DNA from: Aspergillus flavus
Lineage: Eukaryota; Ascomycota; Eurotiomycetes; Eurotiales; Aspergillaceae
Length of the DNA stretch: 64,000 bases
Assembly (NCBI RefSeq): GCF_009017415.1
Contig: NC_092409.1
Span: 3,348,001-3,412,000, forward strand
Direction of reading: 5' to 3'
In this document: positions 45,990 to 57,497 of the stretch, piece after piece
How positions within the stretch are numbered: position 1 is the first letter of the stretch
Layout of the letters: each line of letters begins with the position of its first letter
Position numbers and translations under genes: made by a program
Notes under the pieces: model-generated
Database searches by the model: none
Seen by the model: only the letters and a program-made list of their open reading frames with translations
What the model was told of the DNA's origin: nothing

Positions 45990-47825
45990 GCCACGGTATG
46001 CCGACGGGAAACTAAGAAAACTTGATAGCATCTTAAGTGATACGATATAATAATGGTTTCTAGCGCTCGATGTCGCCATCTGTGAAAATTTTCTTCTCTC
46101 TTACCCCGGCCCGGTCCCATTTCCCCTTCTTGGCAGCCATTATGGAGAAGTTTCGACTTGAAGCTGGGCCCCAAGTCCGAAGAACAATCACCGAATTACC
46201 GTGGAAACCAAACCAGACAACGACTTCTCCTAGCCCTAACAGCTGACCTGGAAGAATAGCATTGTAGAAGGAACAGGTGTAAACCAAGTAGAGCCTGACA
46301 GGTTTCACACAAAACTTAACTAGCTACAATAAAAACCGCTTTATAAACTCTAAATCATTACTCCCCTGCAGATCACAAGCAGATCCCAGCAGCTACAGGC
46401 GGTTATTCCAGGCACTGCTGGCACTCGGGCCACTTCAGGCTTTCAGCTGCGAAAAGCTCTCAAGATCCGCTCTGTTTTGCGCAAAAGCAGAATGTGCCAT
46501 GTCCGTAGTATCTATTATCTGCAGGCGGCACTTTTGAATCACACGGACGAGGTAGTGTAGTGGCCGTTCATCATCAACGTGCGCAGTGCGATATATCACC
46601 ACGGGTTGGAAGAATCTGTAGTGTGACATCCTGGTAACCCTCAACTAGAACGATAGTGTAGCCAATTATAGCATTACTCCTTGCAAACTTAGGACTGCTT
46701 CAGAAAGCTGAATACCCGTTGCCAGGTGGCAAGAAGTAATGACCAGTATATAGTACTTTAGCTTTTTACTACCATCAAACGTATGGAACGGCGGTTACAA
46801 TGGATGTCCACATGAGATAATAGGAATAGAACATCACAAGGCAGGATATTATAATCAGAGCGTCATAGTGCTGCTAGCTCACCTGAGCGATTCGACGAGA
46901 GATGAATCGTAGTATCACTGCAAGTGTTACACAGTATTAAAAAAAAAAACAGTGCGGCAACGGTGCATAGCATCGGCCGTCCAGTCTTGCTGAGATAGGC
47001 TGGTCAGTGCTGGGAGTCATCTGATTTGCCATTATGCCTGCTTGTACTGTACTGATAGGTGGGCTTTGAAGTAGCTTCAGGTTTAACACTTATCATTAAA
47101 GGCCCATACGGTGATGTAGTCAAAGCTGCAAGACAGTAACACAAGAAGGCTACCGGTACTGGCCGTTGTAAATCTAGGATGTGACACAACCACATTACGA
47201 CGAGGGATCTATCCGTAGCTAGCACAGTAAAGCATATGCTTTCGCTTAGTTCTCTGCGCCAGGGCTAGCTAGTGGAACAGTCTGCAGACCCGACAATGTA
47301 CTTAGCCAAACAGCATGACTGGTAAGGGTTTAGAGGTTTAGAGTGCTAGCAGTGATGACTGTTGTTGCCGGTGGGCAGTCCATGATTATAGAAGTAACAT
47401 ATATAGACGCAGCTACTAAACATTGTATGTTTGCACAAATCATATATAGAACGATTTATCAACACAAAGGCACAATCAGATAGCAGGAGGATAATTGCAT
47501 TGACTAGAGCGATACACTACGTGAGATCCTACAAGAACAAGTGTCCCGACGGATAAATTACGGTTTGTATCCGTGGCATGCGGATAGAACCGTACTCAAA
47601 GATCGTCGAGGGTGTCAACCTCTTTCTTGTCTCATACAGGATGAACTCTGAGAGTCCATGCTGCATCCAGCTCAAGATCAACCGAGTGGAGCGGAGGACC
47701 GAGCGAGGCAAGAGACGTCGATATGTATATCCACATGATACTGCACACTCCCCATCGCTAATGTTAAAGTTGAATTCAGAAGGCACCAAGTTGTACGGTA
47801 GAAGCGGTACATGATGATATCTCAC
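45990..47825 (-). pseudogene. Decayed partial copy of rse1 (colinear relic)
   Basis: Five separated segments on the minus strand resemble Rse1 in the same order and direction as the intact gene right upstream. 47825-47529: NISDGE..., LRSTRLILSWMQHGLSE and GHLFL match Rse1 residues about 417-497 ([22 protein letters not shown]). 47170-47090: about 700-734. 46645-46555: DDERPLHYLV matches [10 protein letters not shown] near 790-810. 46300-46190: VYTCSFYNA, QLLGLGEVVVWFGFHG match [26 protein letters not shown] near 1085-1120. 46070-46000: FTDGDIER matches VIDGDLCE near 1165. It is about 1.8 kb against 2.5 kb in rse1, with frameshifts, stops and deletions. Not a working gene. Matches were read by eye and each alone is modest; the colinear order makes the case. 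Confidence 0.75.
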
Positions 47826-47895
47826 AATCGATTATCGGGTATCTAAGAACCCCGGTACGGTAAAAAGAAGTCGCTAGACGCCGTGTCCGCTAAAA

Positions 47896-50800
47896 TCAGT
47901 ACGCCACTCTCGTCCGCATATCCTATCCAAGAGTTAATTGAATGTTCACATAGCATGGTATCGAGTAAAACATACCGAAATCTTCCGTTCAATTTCTCGC
48001 ACTGAACGGTCAAGTTCCGCGGCAATCATCATCTTCGTGTCATTAGGTAATAAGAAATACGTCTCACATAAGTCACCGTCAATGACGCCTTTGACAGGTG
48101 CATAGTAACTCCGGTAAATGAGGTGGTCCCGTCCAGCAAGAGGAGGGTTCTGTGCTGCCAATTGCATCTCCAGGTTTTGGAAGAAGTCGACGTCCTCTCG
48201 GCTGACAAAAGGCACCAGCATTCCAATAGTACCGTGGAAACCGGACCAGACGAGGATGTCTCGCCCACCGGCTACAAGCTGAGTCTTGTGCAAGGTGGTC
48301 GGAATGTCTTGAGTGTAAACATGGATCATCAGCTCCAGACGGTTGGGCGTACCGTGGAGATAACCACGTTCGTGGATCAAATGTGCGCCTGATCCATCCT
48401 CATCAGCCTGTTCGGATATCTTCTTAGGACACCGCAGCATCCATATATTACCAAACTTGTCACCACCAGCAGTGGTCTCATAATCAACCATCGTTGTGGA
48501 TGTTGTCCAGCGAGAAACAGAGTCGTCCACAAACGGAATCAAAACATTTTCCTGATACTTGTACACAACATACGTAACACTCTCACGAACGTCACTAACG
48601 ACGATCCTGCTGCCTTGCGTCTGGAGGCCCACAATTGTCTTCGGAACTACTTGGGCATTACATTTCCTGAGAAGTTGTTTCATTCCCAAGTCATAGATCC
48701 GGAGCATTGGGCCAATACCAGCAACCAGGCGACCTTGGAAACCAAGAAGAGCGAGTGGAGGTTCTTCGACCTTGGTCTTGTGGATGAACTCGAGCTCTCT
48801 TCCATCTTCTTGGAACCTGTAAATATGGATGTAACCTCCGGCGGATGACGGAGGGTTGACATTCATGTCTTTCGCTGTTCCCACAACGAGGAAAGTCTCA
48901 TCGTCCTGACTGGTGAAAGGAACAGCCGCAACACTGACAGCAGCCTCATTTTCCTCAAGCTCAATTGTCGAGACAACAGCTTTGGCGTGCACTGGGTCGA
49001 CAACCTGTATACACGAGGCCCAGTGACCAGAGCCCCGCGGATATCCAAATTCTTCGGGGGGTAGCACGGTTTCGTCACCGGTACGTGCCTTGGAATCCTC
49101 TAGTAGTTTAGCTCTAGTGGATGGCGATAGAACATTATTGTCTGATTCAATGACATAAAAAAGTGGTTGCTCGGGGTGTTTCAAGAAACGGCGGGGCGTG
49201 TAAGCGAGAGAAATAGACTGCTGGAGCATGTTGTTGTCAAGCTTTTCGATGGAGAAGATCCTATCCACCTCAGTTAGCAAATATAAATCTTCGCAAGCAG
49301 CAGGTGACGTGTAATTTTGGAAATAAGTTTGATCTCAGTAGGAACAATTGGAAATAAATAATAATAAGCTTCCACATGGGTTTTCGGGTCCCATATTCTC
49401 ATCATACGATCAAGGCAAACAAACGGATGAAGAAAACAAGGAATGCATCATACCTCAGGTTTTGGCCTTGAATACCAACCATGCCTTCCAGGCACTGTTC
49501 ACTCGAGAAGTTCCAACCCCATTCAAGTGGAACATAATCCAATGGAGTAAGCATGAAGCCCTTTGTCTGAATGTCTGAATAGCCCAGCCAAGGACGTGAG
49601 CTCAGAGCCAGAACAGCGGTTTGCCCTTTAACAGAGACCTGGAATAACTTGACGGGCTTCGAGCCCAGGAAACGTGTGCGCGTATCGGAAAGTTCACCGG
49701 TCACCTCATCCAATACTGTTCGAAGGTAAACACCAGAGTACAGACCAATGTGAAGATAGAGTGTCGTCCCGCCCGAGCTGGAATCAGACATGGACATGAT
49801 GTTCAAGGCGGACGGGGCTGCAGTAAGGGCCTGGACAGACTTGTTTTCCAAGGTGGAATCAGGGTCCAAGCTCAGAATTCGGACTGTGGAGTCGTCACAT
49901 CCCACAGCCAAAAACGAGCTCCGAACACGACCTTCAGGAACCTCCCCAAGGCTGAGACATGTCACAGTACCGGACATCTGGCGCCGTTCGTCGTATTCAG
50001 CAAGGGTTCCATCAGCATCCATCTCAAAGTACACGATCTCTCCCGAGCTCAGTGCCACCGCGACTTGGCGCTCGTTTGTCGCGGCTGCCACGATGGACCG
50101 ATGCTGAGGTGCAGGCCACTCATTCACTCGACGATCGGCCATAATATGACGAATGCCTCGAGGGTGAATTTGAATTAAAGAATCCTCCCCAAGCTGTTGA
50201 ACGGCGAGAGTAGGGGCAGATGACAGAAAGCCAGTATCAGTCACTTCCTCCACGGTTTCACCGATACTGAGAACAAGAGTGCCATTCGCGAAGGAAAGGA
50301 TAATGTAGGCATCAAACTCATCAGCCCGAGTGAGTTTAGTAGTCCAAACAGCCGAAGGCACACTGGGGAGTTCCGAGTCGACGATCTCAGACACCTCCAA
50401 GCCGTGCTTGAGCGTTCTGAACGTGCTACGAGCACCCGTTCCAGAGATAGTATAAATCTGAGGCGCATCTTCTTCGGAAAGATTTGCAACCTTGCTATCA
50501 ATCAACGGATTCAGGGAATTGATAGTTTCAACGAGATTCAGATTTTCTGCACTTCGAGGTCGGAAATATATAGGCTCAAGTGGGACAGAAGGATCCGCAG
50601 AAAAGTTTTCACTGCTAAATTCGATTTCCTCGTCATCGTCACCGAGTTTCTCGAATTGGTAGAAGTGGTGATTTCCTGCCTCACTGGCAACATACAGGAA
50701 ACCACTCTTAAGGATCAACAGGCTCGATGCGACTGGAACCGTGTCGAAGTACTTGATCTTCAGTCTCTTTACTTCGCCAGTCAATTGACCATTGTCGTCT

Positions 50801-51945
50801 TCAACCATGTCGATGTTGAGCTTGAAGAGATCGCCGTCTTCAGTCTGGAGGAGGAAAAAGAAGGCACCCCTCATCTTATGCATCACACCGGCCGTGATAA
50901 AGCGTTTACGTTCAGGGTTTTCTGTTGGACCACTACGCCGGGGGATGGGTACCCTGAAGGCATCTTGGTTTGAGTGTCGGTAGGTGACACTGTCCTCAGC
51001 ACAAACCAGGACTCCGCTAGGGCCATCGGCACCTCCAGGCACCTGGAAGAGCATCGACGACGTGCGATCGACAGGGTCCGCCCACTTACGCACGACGTGA
51101 TTCAGTCCAAGGTCCAGTTCGTAGTATACTAGAAGCTTCTCGGCTTCTTCGTACGCCTGACCCGTAGGATCCTGATCAGACTCGGAGTAGTCCACCTCAA
51201 GAGCCGCGAAGATCGGGTTTTCATACCCTACATCCAATGCGGACATCGCAAAGACCAGTGTCTGTGGCTTGTGTGCTTCAAGCGGCGAAGATATCGTCAA
51301 CTCGGCCTGCGAGTTCCGATTCAGAACGTAAACAAGCTTATTCTTCTCCACAGATGCAATGAGACAAGCTCTGCCTTTCGGATCAACCGCCAGATATTGG
51401 CCGGGGATCACACGACGGACACCGGATTTGCCAAACGTCTCCAGGTGAATACGGTTGAACCGATTCTGGGATGGCACATACTCAATGATAGTGATGCGTC
51501 CAGAGTCGGAACCAATGATGATGTAATCTAGATGCACCTTTCAGCAAAAGTCATGGACTAGCACCCAGCGTCAACGTCGCTGACCGGGGCACGTCCCACC
51601 TCCAAGGTGGTCGGCTCGGCAGTTAAGGATCGTGCTGCCCGGAAGCTTGAAGAATCACTAAGATGATCTCGGAATCACACCAAGGGGAATGTCGAACATA
51701 CCTTTATTACTCCCCGCTAGTCGAAAAGCAGCCAGAGAGCGAATGATGCCGAAGACATCTTGAGAAAAAAGTGGGGTGACTTTGCCCTGAGTGGGATCGG
51801 GACGATGAATAGTGAGCTTTGACCCCGACGCGGTGACAATCTGCTGTTCCTTGGTACCTGCAAACTGACCCAGGATGGCCTGTGTAACAGCAGTAGGCGG
51901 CTGAATTGTCAGGGAGTACATGAACATATGCGAGGTGGTAGCCAT
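47896..51945 (-). CDS. rse1: Splicing factor Rse1 (SF3B3/SAP130), U2 snRNP
   Basis: Large WD40-propeller scaffold of the SF3b complex, needed for U2 snRNP binding to the branch point; 1209 aa, matching fungal Rse1 length. Four exons: 51702-51945, 49454-51527, 47976-49260 and a last 27-nt exon 47896-47922 (DMRTRVAY). Start [17 protein letters not shown]; intron 1 joins [16 protein letters not shown]. Recognisable Rse1 stretches: [81 protein letters not shown], and near the end [17 protein letters not shown] followed by [19 protein letters not shown] domain covers the last 350 residues or so. The tiny last exon restores the conserved ISD.RTR ending. Divergent from dsk2. A decayed copy lies right downstream. 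Confidence 0.97.
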
Positions 51946-52621
51946 GGTGGGTAGCTAGGCTCCTTCCAAGCCTGGAGCAGACAGACGATGCTGTGTTTTG
52001 TTTACTGCACAATTGCAACCAAAGTTGACTTTAATGTGATACCATTCCCATTGCTGCAGATAAAAAGATTGAGGAAGAGGACTCTCGAGAACGAGTGTCC
52101 TCGCAATGGGTTAGCGTGGGAGTCTTGAGAGCAAGACGCGACAATTCACCCGATTGTGTCCTGAGGAGAAAGTGAAAATTCCGGTGGGAAGAGAATGAAG
52201 CTACACTAGTTTGACATGTTTGTTCTATATCACGTGAACAGTATTGGTATTACCTCCCATGTCATTTCTTCGCACAGATTCCCCGACTCATAGCGGTATG
52301 TAAATTACACGCAGCGCAACAGGTCTGTCCCGCTTTCCGAAAAGGCGGACGATGGGTTTCTGCCACCTTCTACCTTTCCGTTCCGACTGACGCTATCAGC
52401 ACTGGCAGCCTGTGCCGAGAAGTGGCATTGTTCACTACTTACTGCCGCTATTCCGTTGCTCACTTACTCTTTACTTCTTCATCTCCTTCTTACATCCTTT
52501 CATTCTCCGACGAACTAATTGAGTTCATATCACCATCCTTCATTTCTCTAGGGCGGTGGTTTTGTAACGACCCTTAATCTAAACCCCTCCCCCTCGGTCC
52601 ACTCCCCGAAAGTACGTTATA
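51946..52621. promoter_or_regulatory. Bidirectional promoter region between rse1 and dsk2
   Basis: 676 bp between divergent ATGs. The dsk2 side (52440-52600) is strongly CT-rich, as is common in fungal promoters. A CACGTG palindrome lies near 52231-52236. No ORF. Confidence 0.5.
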
Positions 52622-54089
52622 ATGGCTGATGACACCGCTACGGCGGAGGACTCGCCCGTCACCTTCAATATCAAGTCTTCGAATGATGCGAAATACACTA
52701 TCACCCTTCCGGTATCTACGCAAGTGTCAGAGTTGAAAGAAAAGCTTGCGACGTCGGAATATGCGGATACCCCGGCGGAGCGTCAGCGCCTAATCTACTC
52801 GGGAAGAGTATTAAAAGATAATGAAACCCTGGCTACGTACAAGATTAAAGATGGACACACCATCCATCTGGTAAAGAGTGCTGCTAGCAATCAGCGCCAG
52901 GCCGGCACTTCTCAGACTGCCTCGGCCTCCACGCCATCAGGCACCTCTGCTACTCCAGCCGCTGGTGTCCCCACAAACCTTGCGGCTGGCACAGGCAACA
53001 ACCCACTGGCCGGTTTGACTGGCGCACGATATGCTGGTTTTGCGCAACTTCCAGGGGCTGGAATGTTTGGCCCAGATGGTGGCGTAAGTGGTCACTGGCA
53101 TAAAATTTAGCCCATTGAACGATGCTAATCATGACGTTTAGATGGGCCCTCCTCCTGATGCCGACTCTATGCTTAATATGCTCGAAAACCCTCAATTCCA
53201 GTCTACTATCAATGAAGCTTTACAGAACCCAGCGATGATTGATATGATGATTCAACAAAATCCCATGTTGCGCGAAATGGGTCCCGGCGTGCGGCAAATG
53301 ATGCAGAGCCCCGAATTTCGCCGTATGCTTACCGATCCCAATTCGCTTCGCCAGGCGATGCAACTTCAGAGAGCCATGGGTGGCGGTGGTGGGCTTGGTG
53401 GTGGTAGCGCATTCCCTGCTCCGGGGGTCACAAACACAACACCAGAGGAAAGCCAAAACGGCCAGAATAACAACGGCGCTACTCCTGCCCCTGGCGCACC
53501 CGCGTTCAACCCATTCATGCCTCCGGGCCTTGGAGCTGGGAACCCTTTCGCTGCCCTTTTCGGCGGTAATCCAGCAATGGGCGGCGCGAACCCGCCCAGT
53601 ACATCAACTGCGACGGGTACCGGTCAGACTGAGACTGCACAGAGAGCGGCTGGAGATGCTGCAGGGGGGGATACTACCACAGGAGAGGGTCAAAACCAAC
53701 AAAATGCTCAGAATCCATTCGGGCTCCTTTTCAACCCCGCCATGTTCGGGGCACAAGGCGGTCAGGTGAATCCTTTCAATCCCCAACAAAATCCTTTCCT
53801 TCGCGATCCCGCTTTATTATCGCAGATGATGCAGGCAATGGGCGCACCACCAGGAGAAGCTGGCGCAGGTGGACTTGGCGCCAATCCCTTGGCGGCGCTC
53901 CTTGGAGGCAGTGGATTTGGAACCCCCCCTCCACAGGACAACCGACCGCCTGAGGAAAGGTACGCAGAACAGCTTCGCCAGCTCAATGATATGGGCTTCT
54001 ATGAGTTTGAGAGGAATATCGAAGCGCTGCGACGAGCAGGTGGCAGTGTACAAGGCGCAGTGGAATATCTGTTGAGCCATCCTTCTTGA
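52622..54089 (+). CDS. dsk2: Ubiquilin-family ubiquitin receptor Dsk2
   Basis: Shuttle receptor that carries polyubiquitylated proteins to the proteasome; 469 aa. Two exons: 52622-53083 and 53142-54089 (GGC|ATG junction, phase 0). UBL domain at residues 13-85 (VTFNIKSSNDAKYTITLP, RQRLIYSGRVLKDNETL, IKDGHTIHLVKS). STI1-like repeat near 163-215 (NPQFQSTINEALQNPAMIDMMIQQNP, REMGPGVRQMM). The middle is Gly/Ala/Pro/Asn-rich with NPFAALFGGNP. UBA domain in the last 45 residues: ERYAEQLRQLNDMGFYEFER with the MGF loop and GGSVQGAVEYLL. Architecture UBL-STI1-UBA is diagnostic. Confidence 0.96.
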
Positions 54090-55125
54090 GTTCTCACACC
54101 GATCTGTAATGGCGTGTTGGCCAAACGGCCTTCTTTCGTGGAGCGATTGTTTTCATTGACGGCTTCTACTTTATGACTACCCTGGCTGCATACTCTTTCG
54201 GATTTGATATAGGGGGGATGCTTGGAAGGCTTTCATGTAGGGAATGTCTCATGGCTTAGCAGAAAGGGCGTTAGTATAACAGAACTTCATGTTTTTTGAT
54301 GTTACGATAGTATATCAACAGTTGAGTCTCGTATGCAGCTCTCTCTTTGTGTGTCCGGTGTGTTCCCGTTCCCGGTTTAAAGTGGCTTTCGGCGATAAAA
54401 AGTGGTGGGGAATAAAACTTATTCCACGATGTACCGTGTACTGGAGGTGAATACCGGTGGTATTGACTTACGTTGTCGCATTCAGATGGGCGGCGGTGAG
54501 ATTATCGTTTTAGGAATGGACGCTAAACCTATTGTGGACAGAATCGACCCGGACTGTTCGATGCCAATGGATTGATGGGTCCCCGTGCTGAATCTCCCCT
54601 GCAAACCACTCAATACTTTAACTACTTTACCAATTGCTGCTATCCTGTCCACATCCACCTCCACACCCCTGACTCCTCCCCCTCCCTCATCTTCATTTAT
54701 TACCTAGTATCTACTTTATTCGACAGGCATTATATGCCGATTACACTCGTTACATCAGTTTAAACTATTACCTCTCGGACTTTCCATTCTCCGTCGCATT
54801 CTGGACCGCCGGTTCCTCTACATAGCATACATACACCTCATCTTATTCTACATTAGCCTTTGCTCTATGCTTGTTCCTCCTGCTTAACATAATACTTTCA
54901 GCATCGCGCATACGACTTACTACTTGCGTTCTTCTCATTTTTCCTTTTAAGTGGCTTGTTAAATGGGGACGGTCTAGGGTAGCTTCAGTTGGGTTGAACT
55001 AAGTTACTGATCTACGCTTGTGATTCACGCACCCGCCACGTACATCCGAACTGTCGGTGCATGCTTCCTTGATAGCATCCGTTTTCTCTAATAGCGAGGG
55101 CTACCCTCCATTTCCCACCACCTCA
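54090..55125. other. Intergenic region: dsk2 3' flank and TM9 promoter
   Basis: 1.04 kb. The ORF at 54572-54763 has no recognisable content. 54640-54960 is CT-rich. No RNA gene seen. Confidence 0.4.
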
Positions 55126-57497
55126 ATGATGGAGCTGAGATGCTTGTGGTGCCCTCGTCAATGGGCTTTGTGGTTATTATTCGTCTCATACTCCTGCGCG
55201 TTCTACATACCTGGTAAGCTTTGATCAGCCTGTTAGGCCCATCGGACTCTACAACTGACACGTTTATGTTTGTACAATAGGCTATTCAGTCAAACGTTAC
55301 GCCGATGACGAGTCGATTCCCCTTCTTGTGAACAAAATCTTTTCCGACCATACGCAGCTCCAATACGCCTACTATGACCTGCCTTTCGTCTGCCCCCCGA
55401 GCGGGAAAACGCATGGCGGCTCACCCTTCGGCTCGGGACATAGCGTTTCGCTTAACTTGGGAGAGATTCTACGTGGTGATCGGATAATGACGTCTGACTT
55501 TGAACTTCAGATGGGAAAGAATGTGGAATGTCAAGCCCTCTGCACTGCGGAAGTAGGGCGCAAAGACGTCAAGTGGGCGCATCAGCTTATCAACGAAGGC
55601 TATGTAGCAGAATGGATCGTGGACAACTTGCCTGGAGCGACTAGCTTTGTCACCGTTGACCGTAGTCGCAAGTACTACGCAACTGGGTTCAAGCTCGGAT
55701 CTCGGGACCCCTCACCCATTGATGGAAAACCACACTACTATATCAATAACCATTTCACCATCGTGATCCGCTGGCGGTCGGCACCTGAAGGTGGCAAGTT
55801 GATTGTTGGTTTCGAGATTTATCCGAAGAGTATTCGCGCCGAGGACCATGTGGAGAACGGTTGCCCCAAACAAGTACATGAGCACCACGACGGTCTGGAG
55901 CTTTACATTCCTCCAAACACATCAAAACTCCGTGAGATGTATCCCGGTTCTTCATATATTCCGGAAGACGACGGAGTTGACGACGGAACCACACTGAAGA
56001 TTCCGTACACATACTCAATTTATTTCAAGGAGGACAACAGTATTGACTGGTCTAGTCGATGGGACCTCTATTTTAGCAACCAAGACGATAGCTCTATGAC
56101 GCATTGGTTTGCAATTCTCAATTCATTGACTATATCTAGCGTTCTTGGGGTGGCTGTATATGTCATCTGGGGACGAACGGTGCAAGGAGATATCAAGGGT
56201 CGTGGAGACGGGGCAATGGATGAAGCTAAACTAAAGGCTCGAAGCGCAGCCAAAGCAAAGACTCTTGAAAGAAAAGGGGACGGTCTCTTGGACCACGGAT
56301 CGGATCTTGAGCGAGATGCAGATATATCATCTGACGACGAGGGTCTCGAAGATGTCAGCGGTTGGAAACTCCTGCACGGTGACGTTTTCCGAGTGCCGGA
56401 GTACAGCGGCCTACTGGCACCGCTTGTTGGCTCTGGTATGCAACTGTTGTTTATGACCTCGGGACTTCTTCTGCTCAGTTGCCTGGGTATTCTAAACCCC
56501 AGCTTCCGTGGCGGATTCGTTAGTGTTGGAATGGGTTTGTTCGTATTTGCAGGCCTCTTCTCCGGCTACTTCTCGGCAAGGTTGTACAAAACATTTGGCG
56601 GTGCTAATTGGAGGAAGAACACGTTAATTGTATGTGTACCTCGACCGGATATCTTCTTTCCCCTTTGAAGCTTGTGACCTGGACATTGCTAATGACATTA
56701 GACCGCTCTCTTCATCCCTGGTCTGACCTTCTGCCTCATATTCATCCTGAATCTCTTCGTTTGGGCACAGGCGTCCAGCACGGCAATCCCGTTTGGCACA
56801 TTGATCGGTCTTCTTGCGCTCTGGTTGCTGATTCAGGTTCCTTTGGTTTATATGGGTAGTTGGTACGGTTATGTACGAACGGCGCCGTGGGAGCATCCAA
56901 CCAAGACCATGTCAATCGCCCGACAAATTCCGCCGCAACCCTGGTACCTGCACAACACTTACGGACCCGTTTTGACAGGCCTGGCACCATTTGCCGTTCT
57001 ATTCATTGAGCTTCTGTACGTATTTAAGAATTTGTGGCAGGACAAGAGTGGCTACTATTACGTGTTTGGCTTTTTGAGCGCCGTTTCGACTATCCTAATG
57101 GTCACGGTGAGTCAAGTGACCATCATCGCAACCTACAGTCAACTTTGCTCCGAGGTATGTTATATCCATTATTTATAAAGGATCGGGAAGCTAACTGAAG
57201 CAGAATTACCATTGGTGGTGGCAGAGCTTCCTGACTGGCGGAAGCAGTGCATTCTGGGTCTTTGCTTACTGCATTTGGTACTACTTCTTCCACCTTCATA
57301 TCACCGGCTTCGTTTCTAGTCTGCTCTTTTTCAGCTACAGCTTCCTGGCATGTGCAGTATACGGCTTGTTAACGGGGACGGTCGGGTTCTTGACGGCCTA
57401 CGCGTTTGTCCGACGTATTTACAGGTAAGCGGTATCTGGTATTGTATATATCAGATGTTGGAGCTAATCCTGGCACAGCGGCGTCAAAGTTGATTGA
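55126..57497 (+). CDS. Endomembrane protein EMP70 / TM9SF (Tmn) family
   Basis: Nonaspanin of the Golgi/endosome membrane, involved in sorting of transmembrane cargo and in cell adhesion or nutrient signalling; 709 aa. Five exons: 55126-55213, 55281-56629, 56702-57154, 57204-57424 and 57479-57497 (19 nt). Signal peptide MMELRCLWCP...WALWLLFVSYSCAFYIP, then the lumenal domain with LPFVCPPSGKTH and GEILRGDRI. The lumenal part ends before HWFAILNSLTISSVLGVAVYVIWGRTVQ (TM1). Nine membrane segments follow, including VWAQASSTAIPFGTLIGLLALWLLI and NYHWWWQSFLTGGSSAFWVFAYCIWYY. The C-terminus VKVD carries the KXD/E COPI-binding motif that keeps Tmn proteins in the Golgi; it is encoded in the 19-nt last exon. 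Two in-frame ATGs, 55126 and 55129. Confidence 0.95.

Noticed and set aside
47578..47814. 79-codon + strand ORF downstream of rse1
   Set aside because: Opposite strand of the rse1 relic, whose minus-strand translation shows the meaningful similarity.
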